Shown here: piece after piece, positions 1-8,427 of the stretch
Position numbering within the stretch: the first letter of the stretch is position 1
Layout: each line of letters starts with the position of its first letter
From: Nonomuraea pusilla
GTDB lineage: Bacteria > Actinomycetota > Actinomycetes > Streptosporangiales > Streptosporangiaceae
Reading direction: 5' to 3'
Length of the DNA: 64,000 nucleotides
Assembly (NCBI RefSeq): GCF_900109355.1
Contig: NZ_FOBF01000021.1
Coordinates: forward strand, 62,001 to 126,000
The notes under the pieces: model-generated
Databases searched by the model: none
What the model saw: only the letters and a program-made list of their open reading frames with translations
What the model was told of the DNA's origin: nothing
Position numbers and translations under genes: made by a program

Positions 1-837
1 GATCGTACGTTTCGGGTAGAGCGCCACCATCGTGTGCGCGATGCGGAGGAACCCGATCGACTTGCGCTGGTGGATCGTCATCGACCCCTCGGGCTCGGGC
101 AGCTCGTCCCCGCCGCGCCGGGCGCCGATCTGGTGCTCGATGTCGTCCACGATCCGCTCGGCCTCCCTGTCGCGGCCGTGGATGAACAGCCAGCGCGGGC
201 TCTCGGGGACGTGGCGGCGGACGAACAGGATGCCGATGCCGAGCACCACGCCCAGGCCGAACGCGACGCGCCAGCCGACGTTCACCGGCAGGTCGCCGAG
301 CAGCGGAACCGTCAGCAGCGCTCCGCCCGCCGCCCCCAGCCAGTAGCTGCCGTTGATCATGATGTCGATGCGCCCGCGGTGCTGGCTTGGGATCAGCTCG
401 TCGATGGCCGAGTTGATCGCCGCGTACTCGCCGCCGATGCCGAAGCCCGTCATGAACCGGAACAGGAAGAACCACCACGCCTCGAAGGAGAACGCCGTCA
501 GCAGCGTCGCCACGAGGTACACGACGAGGGTGACCAGGAAGAGCTTCTTCCTGCCGAACCTGTCGGTGAGCCAGCCGAAGAACAGGGCGCCCACGCAGGC
601 GCCCGCGACGTAGAGCGCGGCGGCCGGGCCCGCCACCTGGGCCTGCGTGATGTCCAGGCCGCTGCCCGGCTTGGCGAGCTGCGCCGACAGGTTGCCGACG
701 ATCGTGACCTCCAGCCCGTCGAGTATCCAGACGGTGCCGAGGCCGATGACGATCATCCAGTGCCACCGTGACCACGGCAACCGGTCAAGCCGTGCGGGCA
801 CCTTGGTGGTAATCGTGCCGGTTTCCACGTCGCTCAT
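1..837 (-). CDS. MFS transporter, sugar-porter-like (3' end outside window)
   Basis: The first 279 residues of a major facilitator superfamily permease; the stop lies beyond base 1. The ATG at 837 opens a short polar N-terminus, then a first membrane helix containing WILDGLEV. The loop between helices 2 and 3 carries the family signature GWLTDRFGRKK, and a later stretch reads GGEYAAINSAIDEL and HRGRIDIMINGSYWLG, as in the metabolite:H+ symporter / sugar porter branch. A cytoplasmic loop with VPESPRWL after helix 6 is typical of that branch. It would act in the cytoplasmic membrane as a proton-coupled transporter. The substrate cannot be read from the sequence. It points away from the next gene and seems monocistronic at this end. 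Confidence 0.85.
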   Translation of the reverse strand, partial: MSDVETGTITTKVPARLDRLPWSRWHWMIVIGLGTVWILDGLEVTIVGNLSAQLAKPGSGLDITQAQVAGPAAALYVAGACVGALFFGWLTDRFGRKKLFLVTLVVYLVATLLTAFSFEAWWFFLFRFMTGFGIGGEYAAINSAIDELIPSQHRGRIDIMINGSYWLGAAGGALLTVPLLGDLPVNVGWRVAFGLGVVLGIGILFVRRHVPESPRWLFIHGRDREAERIVDDIEHQIGARRGGDELPEPEGSMTIHQRKSIGFLRIAHTMVALYPKRTI

Positions 838-868
838 AGGGGCATCCCGATACCCGGGAAACGACGGT

Positions 869-1606
869 TTAGCCGGAGGGCTTCCTGGCCTCCAGCATCA
901 CGGTGCGGAACCAGGGCCCGCCGTACCAGAACCGCCACCCCAGGTCGCGCCGGCGCACGTCGACGACGCCCAGCTCGCGCAGCGTCTCCTCGTACGCCGG
1001 GGTGTGCTGGAAGTCGGCGACCAGCATGAGACCGCCGGGTCTCAACACCCGGTGCGCCTCGCGCACGGCCTGCGCGCGGTCCTCGGAACGGGGGATGTTG
1101 TGGATGGCGAGACTCGACACGACCACGTCGTAGGAGGCGTCCTCGAACGGCAGCTCGCGCAGGTCGCCCGTGACCAGCTCGACCCGGTCAGCGACGCCTT
1201 CGGCCGCGGCGTTGGCCCTGGTGACCGCCTCGTCGTTGCCCGACTGGTCCACCGAGCGCCACAGGTCGATCCCGGTGGCGGAGCCGCCCGCGACGAGGCG
1301 GCGCGCGGCGAGGAGCAGCACCGCGCCTCTGCCGCAGCCCAGGTCGAGCACCCGCTCGCCGCCGTTCAGCCGGGCCAGCTCCCCTTCCCAGACCACGAAC
1401 TTGCCCCATCGGGTGGTGTAGAGGTAGCTGGTGGCGCTGGCCAGCGTGTAGAGGCCGCCGAGCAGGAACGCCACACCCGCCAAGGGGATGTCGGCGGCGA
1501 AGGAGGCGGCGCTCAGCGCCAGGAGGACGAGCGCCCCGAAGGTCAGCCCGGAGAGCGCGAGGGGTGCGTCGAACCCGTAACCGCCGCGTCGATCGCTCAC
1601 GATCAC
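869..1606 (-). CDS. Class I SAM-dependent methyltransferase with N-terminal membrane helices
   Basis: About 245 residues. Two hydrophobic segments lie near residues 15-60, followed by a class I Rossmann methyltransferase: motif I is VLDLGCGRGAVLLLA, an acidic motif follows at ATGIDLW, then VTGDLRELPFEDASYDVVVS and HRVLRPGG (post-motif III). The family transfers a methyl group from SAM; the substrate is unknown. GTG at 1606 is chosen because it is the first plausible start ahead of the membrane segment; GTG at 1600 is also possible. Longer frames upstream overlap the promoter region of the divergent LCP gene and look non-coding. The membrane-anchored layout recalls small actinobacterial methyltransferases of unknown role. 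Confidence 0.8.
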   Translation of the reverse strand: MIVSDRRGGYGFDAPLALSGLTFGALVLLALSAASFAADIPLAGVAFLLGGLYTLASATSYLYTTRWGKFVVWEGELARLNGGERVLDLGCGRGAVLLLAARRLVAGGSATGIDLWRSVDQSGNDEAVTRANAAAEGVADRVELVTGDLRELPFEDASYDVVVSSLAIHNIPRSEDRAQAVREAHRVLRPGGLMLVADFQHTPAYEETLRELGVVDVRRRDLGWRFWYGGPWFRTVMLEARKPSG

Positions 1607-1710
1607 GTTATAACGCAAGACCCCCTTGACTGTGAATTGACCCGACACGACCGGTCCACCCCCTCCGCAGCGCGGCGGCCCGTTACTACGGTGAGGGAAC
1701 TGCAGGGACA

Positions 1711-3108
1711 ATGGGGGTTCGACCAGGCATGACGGGCAGGGAACGCGACTTCGGTCCGGGCGCGAGCATCGCGCTGACGATGGCGTCGGCACTGCTGTGG
1801 GGCGTGGCGCATCTGGCCGTCGACCGCAGGAAGACCGGGCTCGCGCTCATGACGGCCCACGTCCTGATGTTCGCCGCCGTGCTGACCATGCTCACCGCGT
1901 TCAGCGCCAACCTGCTCTCCCTGGCCGTCAGGCCCGCCTGGCTCACCGCCCTCACCGTCGTACTCGTCCTGGTCGCCCTCGCCTGGAGCGGGGTCATCAT
2001 CTGGTCGTTCCTGCTGGTGCGTCCCGACCGGTCCCACAGCGTGGGCCGCCTGCTCACCACGACGCTCGCCGTGGCGCTCTGCGCGCTCGTCCTCGCCCCC
2101 ACCGCGTACGCCACCCGCCTGGTCTACCTCTCGCGCGACGTCGTCACCACGATCTTCCCGACGAACACGGCGCCGATCGTGGCACAGGACCCGTGGAACG
2201 GCGCCGAGCGGGTCAACTTCCTGCTCATCGGCGCGGACGCCGCGCCCAGCAGGCCCGGCGTGCGTACCGACAGCATGACCGTCGCCAGCGTCGACACCGC
2301 CACCGGCGCCACCGTCCTGTTCGGGCTGCCGCGCAACCTGCAGCGCGTCAGGCTGCCCGAAGGCCCCGCCAGGGACCGGTTCCCGTACGGCTTCACCGGC
2401 GAGGGCCCCGAGACGCCCGGCCTGCTCAACGAGATCTTCCAGTACGCCGAGGACCACGCGGAGGTCGTGCCCGGCGTCCCGAAGGGCAAGCGCGGCCCCC
2501 ACCTGCTCAAGCGCACCATCAGCGACATCCTCGGCATCCCCGTGAGCTACTACGCGATGGTGGACATGAAGGGCTTCGCCGAGATCATCGACGCGATGGG
2601 CGGCGTCCGCGTCAAGATCAAGGAGCCGATCGTCTACGGCAAGTACCGCGAGGGGCTCCTCCCCGCCGGCATCCGCAGGCTCTCCGGCGAGGAAGCCCTC
2701 TGGTACGGCCGCTCCCGCACCGACAGCGACGACTACGTCCGCATGGGCCGCCAGAAGTGCCTGCTCAACGCCGTGGCCAAGCAGGCCGACCCGGGCACCG
2801 TGCTCAACCGCTTCGAGCGCCTGGCCGACGCCACCAAGCGGGCCATCTCCACCGACATCCCGCAGGACCTGCTGCCCGCCCTCATCGACCTGTCCCAGAA
2901 GGTCAAAGCCACCAAGATCAAGAGCTTGAGCTTCGTCCCGCCGCTGATCAGCACCGCGTACCCGGACTGGAGCCTCATCAGGCACAAGGTCAGCCAGGCG
3001 CTCAGCGAGCGCCCGCCGAGCCGCTCCGCCACCGTCCCGCACGGCCCGTCCAGACCGGCCCCCCAGCAGACCGACTCCCCAGTCAACCTGGACGCCACCT
3101 GCACCTGA
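1711..3108 (+). CDS. LCP (LytR-CpsA-Psr) family cell-wall glycopolymer ligase
   Basis: 465 residues. Four hydrophobic helices occupy about residues 15-130, then an extracellular LCP domain starts at NFLLIGADAAPSRPGVRTDS. Conserved phosphate-binding and catalytic positions are visible: LPRNLQRV (Arg), FAEIIDAMGGVRV, and the C-terminal signature WYGRSRTDSDDYVRMGRQ. LCP proteins transfer undecaprenyl-linked glycopolymers such as teichoic acid or arabinogalactan onto peptidoglycan at the outer face of the membrane. The tail after residue 430 is Pro/Ser-rich and probably disordered. ATG 1729 is an alternative start; neither has a well-spaced Shine-Dalgarno site. A TACGGT hexamer at 1687-1692 may be the -10 element. 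The gene is followed by a repeat-rich intergenic stretch, so it probably ends its transcript. Confidence 0.88.
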   Translation: MGVRPGMTGRERDFGPGASIALTMASALLWGVAHLAVDRRKTGLALMTAHVLMFAAVLTMLTAFSANLLSLAVRPAWLTALTVVLVLVALAWSGVIIWSFLLVRPDRSHSVGRLLTTTLAVALCALVLAPTAYATRLVYLSRDVVTTIFPTNTAPIVAQDPWNGAERVNFLLIGADAAPSRPGVRTDSMTVASVDTATGATVLFGLPRNLQRVRLPEGPARDRFPYGFTGEGPETPGLLNEIFQYAEDHAEVVPGVPKGKRGPHLLKRTISDILGIPVSYYAMVDMKGFAEIIDAMGGVRVKIKEPIVYGKYREGLLPAGIRRLSGEEALWYGRSRTDSDDYVRMGRQKCLLNAVAKQADPGTVLNRFERLADATKRAISTDIPQDLLPALIDLSQKVKATKIKSLSFVPPLISTAYPDWSLIRHKVSQALSERPPSRSATVPHGPSRPAPQQTDSPVNLDATCT

Positions 3109-3147
3109 CGCCGAACACCTGCCACCGGAGCCCAGACCCGGACGCCC

Positions 3148-3288
3148 GACGCCGGAGAACCGGGGACAGCCGCCACGGGAACTCCGGGGCGGCCGACGCG
3201 GGAGAGCCAGGGACAGCCGCCACGGGAACTCCGGAGCGGCCGACGCGGGAGAGCCAGGGACAGCCGCCACGGGAACTCCGGAGCGGCC
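3148..3288. repeat. Tandem repeat, 47-bp period, three copies
   Basis: The core ACAGCCGCCACGGGAACTCC begins at 3166, 3213 and 3260, giving an exact 47-bp period. The linker GACGCGGGAGAGCCAGGG is also repeated, with a diverged copy in front of the first unit. Copies differ by only one or two bases. The period is not a multiple of three. Confidence 0.9.
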
Positions 3289-3481
3289 AGCGGGTGGAGG
3301 CCAGACGGCGGCGTTCCCCGGCGGGGCCGTCCTGACGCGGCGCCCGCAGCATGGCCGCAACGAGCACGCCGACCAACGCGAGCCCGGCCGCCACACCCGG
3401 CCACGCGCAGCCCGGCACGAGCGCCACAGCGACCACCACGCGCGCCCACCCCCCTCCTGCGACCGCGCAGAATCGACCGGC

Positions 3482-3860
3482 CCCCTCCCGCAGCCGGGGC
3501 AGCCCGAGGGCCCGCCACCCGGCTCCCCTCCTGGGGCCGCGCGCCTGCCACCGGCTCCCTCCTGGGGCCCGGCAGTCCGCGGGCCCGCCGACCGACTGCC
3601 CTCCCGCGGCCCGGCAGTCCCGGGCCCACCGACCGGCTGCCCTCCCGCAGCCGGGGCAGCCCGAGGGGCCGCCACTCGGCTCCCCTCCTGGGGCCGCGCG
3701 CCTGCCACCGGCTCCCTCCTGGGGCCCGGCAGTCCGCGGGCCCACCGACCGGCTGCCCTCCCGCGGCCCGGCAGTCCCCGGGCCCACCGACCGACTGCCC
3801 TCCCGCGGCACGGCAGTCCCCGGGCCCGCCGACCGGCTGTCCTCCTGGGGCGGGCAGTGC
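3482..3860. repeat. Mosaic repeat: two 157-bp units containing 42-bp subrepeats
   Basis: CAGCCGGGGCAGCCCGAGG occurs at 3491 and again at 3648, 157 bp apart, and the following ~100 bp are nearly identical. Between and after these units, a shorter ~42-bp element (CCCTCCCGCGGCCCGGCAGT followed by CCGGGCCCACCGACCGG) recurs about four times. GGCAG and CTGCC arms are interleaved, so the DNA or RNA could fold into many alternative hairpins. Confidence 0.85.
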
Positions 3861-4082
3861 GGGGGGCTGCCGGCCGGTCCCTTCTGGGGTGGGAGGTGGG
3901 GTGAGGGGCGTGTCCAGCACGTCCCCCCAAGGCCGATGGGGCTGGGGGCGCGGGACGTCGCCGGGCAGGGGCCGGGGTGCGAACAGGAGCTGTTGCGGGA
4001 ATTCCCGGATGCCGGCCGTTCCCTGTGGCATGATGGTCCCGTCCAAGCGGAAATGATTTTCATCCCCAGCAGGAGTGCGCGC

Positions 4083-5015
4083 GTGAGAGTGGCGTTCGTC
4101 GGAAAGGGCGGCAGCGGCAAGACCACCATGTCGGCGCTGTTCGCGAGGTACGTGGCGAGCCAGGGCGGCCCCGTCGTCGCCATGGACGCCGACATCAACC
4201 AGCACCTGGCCCTCGTGCTCGGCCTCGACCGGCAGCCCGAGCCGCTGGGCGCGCACCTCACCGAGATCAAGGACCACCTGCGCGGCGACAACCCACGCAT
4301 CCCCTCCGCCGAGGCCATGGTGAAGACCACGCCGCCCGGCCGCGGCTCCCGGCTCCTCGGCTTCGACGACCTCGCCGGCGGCGAGTACGCCCTGACCACC
4401 TCCGAAGGCATCCGCCTGATGGCCACCGGCCCGTTCAGCGAGGACGACCTCGGCGTGGCCTGCTACCACTCCAAGGTCGGCGCCGTGGAGCTGCTGCTCA
4501 ACCACCTGGTCGACGGCCAGGGCGAGTACGTCGTGGTCGACATGACCGCCGGGGCCGACTCCTTCGCCTCCGGGCTGTTCACCCGCTTCGACCTGACCTT
4601 CCTCGTCGCCGAGCCCACGCGGCAGGGCGTCGGCGTCTACCACCAGTACCGTGAGCACGCCTCCCGCTACGACGTTGCGCTCGCGGTGGTCGGCAACAAG
4701 GTCCACGGCCCGTCCGACGTCGACTTCCTGCGCGACCAGGTGGGCGACGACCTGCTCACCTGGATGGAGCACTCGGCGGCCGTCCGGGCGATGGAGCAGG
4801 GCCGCCCGTTCACGCTCGACGACCTGGAGCCGGCCAACGCCGACGCCCTGGCCCTGCTGCGCAAGCGGCTCGACGAGCAGGAGAAGGACTGGGAGCGGTT
4901 CGGACGGCAGGCGGAGGAGTTCCACCTGCGCAACGCCCGCGCCTGGGCCAACGCCAGGACGGGCCTCGACCTGGAGGCCCAAATCGATCCCGAGTTCGTC
5001 TACGGCCGCCGCTGA
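4083..5015 (+). CDS. ParA/MinD-superfamily ATPase, CooC-like
   Basis: 310 residues. The GTG at 4083 is chosen because AGGAG ends 7 bp before it; an in-frame ATG at 4053 lacks such a site. A deviant Walker A, FVGKGGSGKTTM, lies at residues 5-16, the following strand ends in VVAMDADINQHLAL, and the Walker B-like strand is YVVVDMTAGADSFASG. This is the fold of CooC, the ATPase that helps load nickel into CO dehydrogenase, and of MinD/ParA partition ATPases. The C-terminal third is Glu/Arg-rich and helical. No CODH, hydrogenase, parB or min gene is adjacent, so the partner is unknown. A 970-bp repeat-rich stretch precedes it. Confidence 0.8.
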   Translation: MRVAFVGKGGSGKTTMSALFARYVASQGGPVVAMDADINQHLALVLGLDRQPEPLGAHLTEIKDHLRGDNPRIPSAEAMVKTTPPGRGSRLLGFDDLAGGEYALTTSEGIRLMATGPFSEDDLGVACYHSKVGAVELLLNHLVDGQGEYVVVDMTAGADSFASGLFTRFDLTFLVAEPTRQGVGVYHQYREHASRYDVALAVVGNKVHGPSDVDFLRDQVGDDLLTWMEHSAAVRAMEQGRPFTLDDLEPANADALALLRKRLDEQEKDWERFGRQAEEFHLRNARAWANARTGLDLEAQIDPEFVYGRR

Positions 5016-5118
5016 CCTGCGCGGCGAGGGCGATCACGCGAGTGTCGCCCTCCGGCCATATGGAGCCTTCTCCGGCGCCGACCTAGCGTCGGATTCGTTC
5101 CCTTCGAGAGGAGACAGC

Positions 5119-5505
5119 ATGTCGCTGACCGTTCCGAACGAGCTGCTCGACCAGGCGAGGGCGGGGGACGTCGACGACGCGGCGTTCGTCGCCTGCGTAC
5201 GCGACTCGTTGCCGTACGCGTGGTCGCTGATCAGCGGGCTCGCCGAGCAGCGCGAGACGACCGGCGCCGAGTTCGCCGACAACCAGACGCCGCCGCCGTC
5301 GGAGGAGGCGCGCGGCCAGCTCCTGCGCTGTCTGGCGAGCGACGCGATGCGCGGCGCGCTGGAGCGCCACTTCGGCGTGCGGCTGGCGTTCCAGAACTGC
5401 CACCGGGTGGCGGTGTTCGACCCGGCGGCGGAGAAGGCACTGCGCGAGTTCGTCACTCCGCGCGCGCAGCTCCTGAACCAGACGCCGGAACTGGTGGACT
5501 GCTGA
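5119..5505 (+). CDS. SCO5389 family protein
   Basis: 128 residues with a good Shine-Dalgarno site (GAGAGGAG) just ahead of ATG 5119. The sequence matches my recollection of the actinomycete SCO5389 family nearly end to end: the start MSLTVPNELLDQARAG, EFADNQTPPPSEEARGQLLR, ALERHFGVRLAFQNCHRVAVF and the C-terminal QLLNQTPELVDC. The family is small, probably cytosolic and widely conserved in Streptomyces and relatives, but has no known biochemical role. There is no signal peptide or membrane segment. A perfect hairpin 74 bp downstream probably ends its transcript, so it seems monocistronic. Confidence 0.85.
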   Translation: MSLTVPNELLDQARAGDVDDAAFVACVRDSLPYAWSLISGLAEQRETTGAEFADNQTPPPSEEARGQLLRCLASDAMRGALERHFGVRLAFQNCHRVAVFDPAAEKALREFVTPRAQLLNQTPELVDC

Positions 5506-5578
5506 ATCCCACCGGATCCCGTCAGTTCCCGCCGAGACCGCCAGACGGCCGGCGGGCCGCTGGATCGCTGTAATGGCG

Positions 5579-5605
5579 CGTGCGGGCCGGCCCCCGGCCC
5601 GCACG
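5579..5605. terminator. Perfect 12-bp hairpin between convergent genes
   Basis: CGTGCGGGCCGG (5579-5590) pairs with CCGGCCCGCACG (5594-5605) across a 3-base loop. There is no T tract. Its place between two converging genes suggests a bidirectional terminator. Confidence 0.75.
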
Positions 5606-5654
5606 TCCTCCCTGTTCCAGAACCTGGAACCACACGCTCCCGGCGGCATCCGGG

Positions 5655-6689
5655 TCAGCCGGTCGTGGGCGTAGGAGCGCCTGTGGCCCCGCCCCTCCTG
5701 AGCAGTGGGAGCACCTCCGCGCCCAGTCTGCGGACGTTCTCCAGCACCCTGCGGGGCTCTCCCGCGCCCTCGACCAGCAGGATGAACCGGTCGATCCCGG
5801 TCTCGCGGGCCGTGCGCAGCAGCGTCTCCGCGCAGTGCTCGGGCGAGCCGACCGGGTGGACGCGTGTCAGGAAGTCGACGTAGGCGGCGACGTCGCGCGG
5901 GGCGCGCGGACGGCCGTCCACCGGCACGTACCCGGCGAGTCCCGGCTCCAGCCACGCGGGCATCGCCGCCTTCAGCTCCTTCACGGCGGCGGCCGTGGAG
6001 TCGGCCACGTGCCCGACCGCGGCGGCCACATGCCCCGCGCCGGCCGCCCCGCCCCCTCCTGGTCCCGACAGGGCGGCGTACTCCGTGACCAGTGCCGCCT
6101 TGGCGGCGTCGTCGATGTGCATGCCGAGGAGCATCGGCAGCCCCCGCGCCGCCGCCAGGGCGATCGTCGGCGAGGAGGTGCAGGCCACCACGGGACGCAG
6201 CGGCGCGCGCGGCACCAGCTCGACCTCCCTGAAGCGGAAGAACTCGCCCCGTCCTGTGGCCCGCCCGGTGGCGAAGGCGGCGAGCAGCAGGTCGAGCGTC
6301 TCGGCGAAGCCGCGGTCGAAGCGCTCGATCCCCGTGCCGAACACCTCCAGGTCCACCCAGGGCCCGCCCCTGCCGACGCCGAGCGTGAACCGTCCGCCCG
6401 ACAGGTGGTGCAGCATCGCGGCCTGTTCGGCCAGCGCCACGGGGTGCTGGGTGGACAGCACGCTGACGGCGGTGCCGAGCCCGAGGCGGCGCGTCCTGCC
6501 CGCCGCGGCGGCGAGGAGCGTCAGGGGCGACGGGCAGACGCCGTACGACATGAAGTGGTGCTCGGCGACCCAGGCGTCGTCGAACCCGGCCTCCTCGGCC
6601 GCGACGATCAACTCAAGGGTGTCGCGCAGCACCAGGCCGGGATCCCGCCCGGGAAACCCGGCCGCGACGAGGAAGACGCCGACACGCAC
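5655..6689 (-). CDS. LLM class flavin/F420-dependent oxidoreductase
   Basis: 344 residues of the luciferase-like monooxygenase TIM-barrel family. Visible landmarks are the N-terminal strand MRVGVFLVAAGFPG, AEEAGFDDAWVAEHHF (active-site region with the conserved EHH), RRLGLGTAVSVLSTQHPVA, LSGGRFTLGVGRGG (cofactor phosphate-binding loop) and the C-terminal VGSPEHCAETL. The family oxidises or reduces small substrates with FMN or F420; which cofactor and substrate apply here is unknown. A Gly/Ala-rich linker near residues 210-225 is unusual. It reads in the same direction as rnhB upstream, 40 bp apart. Confidence 0.85.
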   Translation of the reverse strand: MRVGVFLVAAGFPGRDPGLVLRDTLELIVAAEEAGFDDAWVAEHHFMSYGVCPSPLTLLAAAAGRTRRLGLGTAVSVLSTQHPVALAEQAAMLHHLSGGRFTLGVGRGGPWVDLEVFGTGIERFDRGFAETLDLLLAAFATGRATGRGEFFRFREVELVPRAPLRPVVACTSSPTIALAAARGLPMLLGMHIDDAAKAALVTEYAALSGPGGGGAAGAGHVAAAVGHVADSTAAAVKELKAAMPAWLEPGLAGYVPVDGRPRAPRDVAAYVDFLTRVHPVGSPEHCAETLLRTARETGIDRFILLVEGAGEPRRVLENVRRLGAEVLPLLRRGGATGAPTPTTG

Positions 6690-6729
6690 GCCTCCACTAT
6701 CGCCGACGGAGCCCGGCAGCCGAAGGGCG

Positions 6730-7401
6730 TCAGCCGAACAGGGTGGCCTGCCCCTCGCCGGCGAGCGGGTCGCGGTGCCGTTTCATGTGCCGCCACTGCG
6801 GCAGGTCGTCCAGGTACGACCAGGAGAGCCGGTGATGCTCGGTGGGCCCGAGCCTGGCCAGCGCCTCCTGGTGCGGCGGTGACGGGTACCCGGCGTTGTC
6901 GGCGAAGCCGTACGCGTCGTGGCCGAGCCCGGCCATGTAGGCGTCGCGCCGGACCTTGGCGAGCACGGACGCCGCCGCCACCGACACGCTCGCCGCGTCG
7001 CCCTTGACCTCCAGCCGCACCCGCCAGGGGGCGCCGATGTAGTCGTGGTTGCCGTCGAGGATCACCGCGTCGGGCCGGACGGGGAGCGCCTCCAGGGCGC
7101 GGCGGGCGGCCCTGCGCAGCGCCTCCGTCATGCCGAGCGTGTCGATCTCGTCGTGGCCCGCCTCGCCGTAGCCGATGCCGGTCGCCCAGGAGGCGAGCTC
7201 TCCGGCGAGCGCGGCCCGCTTGGACGGCGAGAGCCGCTTGGAGTCGGTGAGCCCGGCGGGCGGCTCGGACAGGTCGGTGACGACGGCGCACACGCCCACG
7301 GGCCCGGCCCAGGCGCCTCTGCCGACCTCGTCCACGCCGGCGACCAGGCGGATGCTCGGCTGGGACAGCAGGAGCCGTTCGATGTCGTACGTGGGGGCCA
7401 T
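6730..7401 (-). CDS. rnhB: Ribonuclease HII
   Basis: 223 residues, the usual length for RNase HII, which nicks RNA-DNA hybrids 5' of ribonucleotides during replication and ribonucleotide excision repair. The catalytic motif GVDEVGRGAWAGPV gives Asp24 and Glu25, followed by LTDSKRLSPSKR, VILDGNHD and the nucleic-acid-binding stretch VKGDAASVSVAAASVLAKV. The start ATG at 7401 (MAPTYDIERLLL) is chosen because it places the first catalytic strand at the usual distance; the longer open frame upstream is antisense to the LysR gene and not coding. It lies 11 bp downstream of the LysR stop, so the two may be co-transcribed. Confidence 0.93.
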   Translation of the reverse strand: MAPTYDIERLLLSQPSIRLVAGVDEVGRGAWAGPVGVCAVVTDLSEPPAGLTDSKRLSPSKRAALAGELASWATGIGYGEAGHDEIDTLGMTEALRRAARRALEALPVRPDAVILDGNHDYIGAPWRVRLEVKGDAASVSVAAASVLAKVRRDAYMAGLGHDAYGFADNAGYPSPPHQEALARLGPTEHHRLSWSYLDDLPQWRHMKRHRDPLAGEGQATLFG

Positions 7402-7412
7402 AGCCGCTGACG

Positions 7413-8348
7413 TTATCGCTCGGCGGGGCGTACGGGTTCCAGATCGGCGGCGATGTACCGGGCGGCGACGTGGATGGCCCGCAGGGTGACGGAGACGGAC
7501 GGCCGGTGGACGCTGGAGCCGCGGGCGACGGCGTGGACGTCCCGGCCGACGGGGTTGCCGGGGAACTGCCTGACGGCGAGGCCGCGCACGCCGGCGGCGA
7601 GCGCGAGCGCGGGGACGGCGGCGATGCCGATGCCTTTGGCGACGAGCGACAGGATCGTCCCGAGCCCTTCGAACTCCCACGGGGTGGGCCTGGTGCCTCC
7701 GACGTCGACGAACAGCCGGTCCACGGCGAGCCGCGACGGTTCGCCGTCGGGGGTGGCCATCCACGGCTCGTCGCGCAGTTCGTGCAGGTCGAGGGGCACG
7801 GCGGGGTCGGCGAGGCGGTGCCTGCGCGGCACCACGAGGACGAGCGGGTCGTGCAGCAGGGGGAAGACGCGCAGGTTCTCGTTGTCGCGCACGCGCCCGT
7901 ACCAGTCGTCCACGAGGGCGATGTCCACCTCGCCCGACTGCACCTCGCGCAGGCCCCGTCCCGACCTGCTCTGGCGCATCCGGAGGGTGAGGCCGGTGTG
8001 GCGGCGCAGGGTGCGGGCGAGCGCGGGCGCGAATGCGACGGCCGCCGTGGGGAAGGCGGTGAGCACGACCCTTCCCGCGGGGGTGCCGGCGTGGGCGGAC
8101 AGGTCGGACTCGGCCTCCTCCACCATCGCCAGGATCCGTTCGGCGTGGGCGACGAGCCTGCGCCCGGCGTCGGTGAGTTCGGCGCTGCGCGCGGTCCTGT
8201 CGATGAGTGCGGTGCCGGTCTCGCGTTCCAGCGCCGCGAGTTGCTGCGACACGGCCGACGGGCTGTAGCCCAGCGAGGCCGCGGCGGCGGCGATGCTGCC
8301 CCTCCGTGCGAACTCACAAATCAACGTCAGACGCCGCAAATCGAGCAT
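7413..8348 (-). CDS. LysR family transcriptional regulator
   Basis: 311 residues. An N-terminal winged helix (residues 1-60) has the LysR helix-turn-helix AAAAASLGYSPSAVSQQLAAL, followed by the linker helix and a periplasmic-binding-like effector domain (SGEVDIALVDDW, DPLVLVVPRRHRLA, GLGTILSLVAKGIGIAAVPAL). It is divergently transcribed from the aminotransferase gene 79 bp away, the usual arrangement for a LysR regulator and its target. A 20-bp AT-richer patch at 8345-8380 between the two starts is the likely operator region. The effector is unknown; an amino acid is a reasonable guess from the neighbour. Confidence 0.9.
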   Translation of the reverse strand: MLDLRRLTLICEFARRGSIAAAAASLGYSPSAVSQQLAALERETGTALIDRTARSAELTDAGRRLVAHAERILAMVEEAESDLSAHAGTPAGRVVLTAFPTAAVAFAPALARTLRRHTGLTLRMRQSRSGRGLREVQSGEVDIALVDDWYGRVRDNENLRVFPLLHDPLVLVVPRRHRLADPAVPLDLHELRDEPWMATPDGEPSRLAVDRLFVDVGGTRPTPWEFEGLGTILSLVAKGIGIAAVPALALAAGVRGLAVRQFPGNPVGRDVHAVARGSSVHRPSVSVTLRAIHVAARYIAADLEPVRPAER

Positions 8349-8427
8349 CGGAATTCCTTACGCCTACCCACAAAAAGCCTCGCTTGTGCTGATGCCTTCA
8401 TCCAACCACCCTGGGAACGTGACAACC

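Larger units (their letters stand above)
3109..4082. other. 974-bp gene-free, repeat-rich stretch
   Basis: Open frames run through here on several strands, but they give only Pro/Ala/Gly/Arg low-complexity peptides, and the repeat lengths (47 and 157 bp) are not multiples of three, so no single frame is conserved between copies. The stretch holds two separate repeat mosaics, listed individually, and near its right end the ribosome-binding site of the ATPase gene. I see no RNA gene or transposase remnant. Confidence 0.6.

Noticed and set aside
2733..4982. Very long open frames on the minus strand across the repeats and the ATPase gene, encoding Gly/Arg/Pro-rich peptides
   Set aside because: Antisense to well-supported genes. 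The composition is that of GC-rich shadow frames, the frame changes between repeat copies and no domain is visible.
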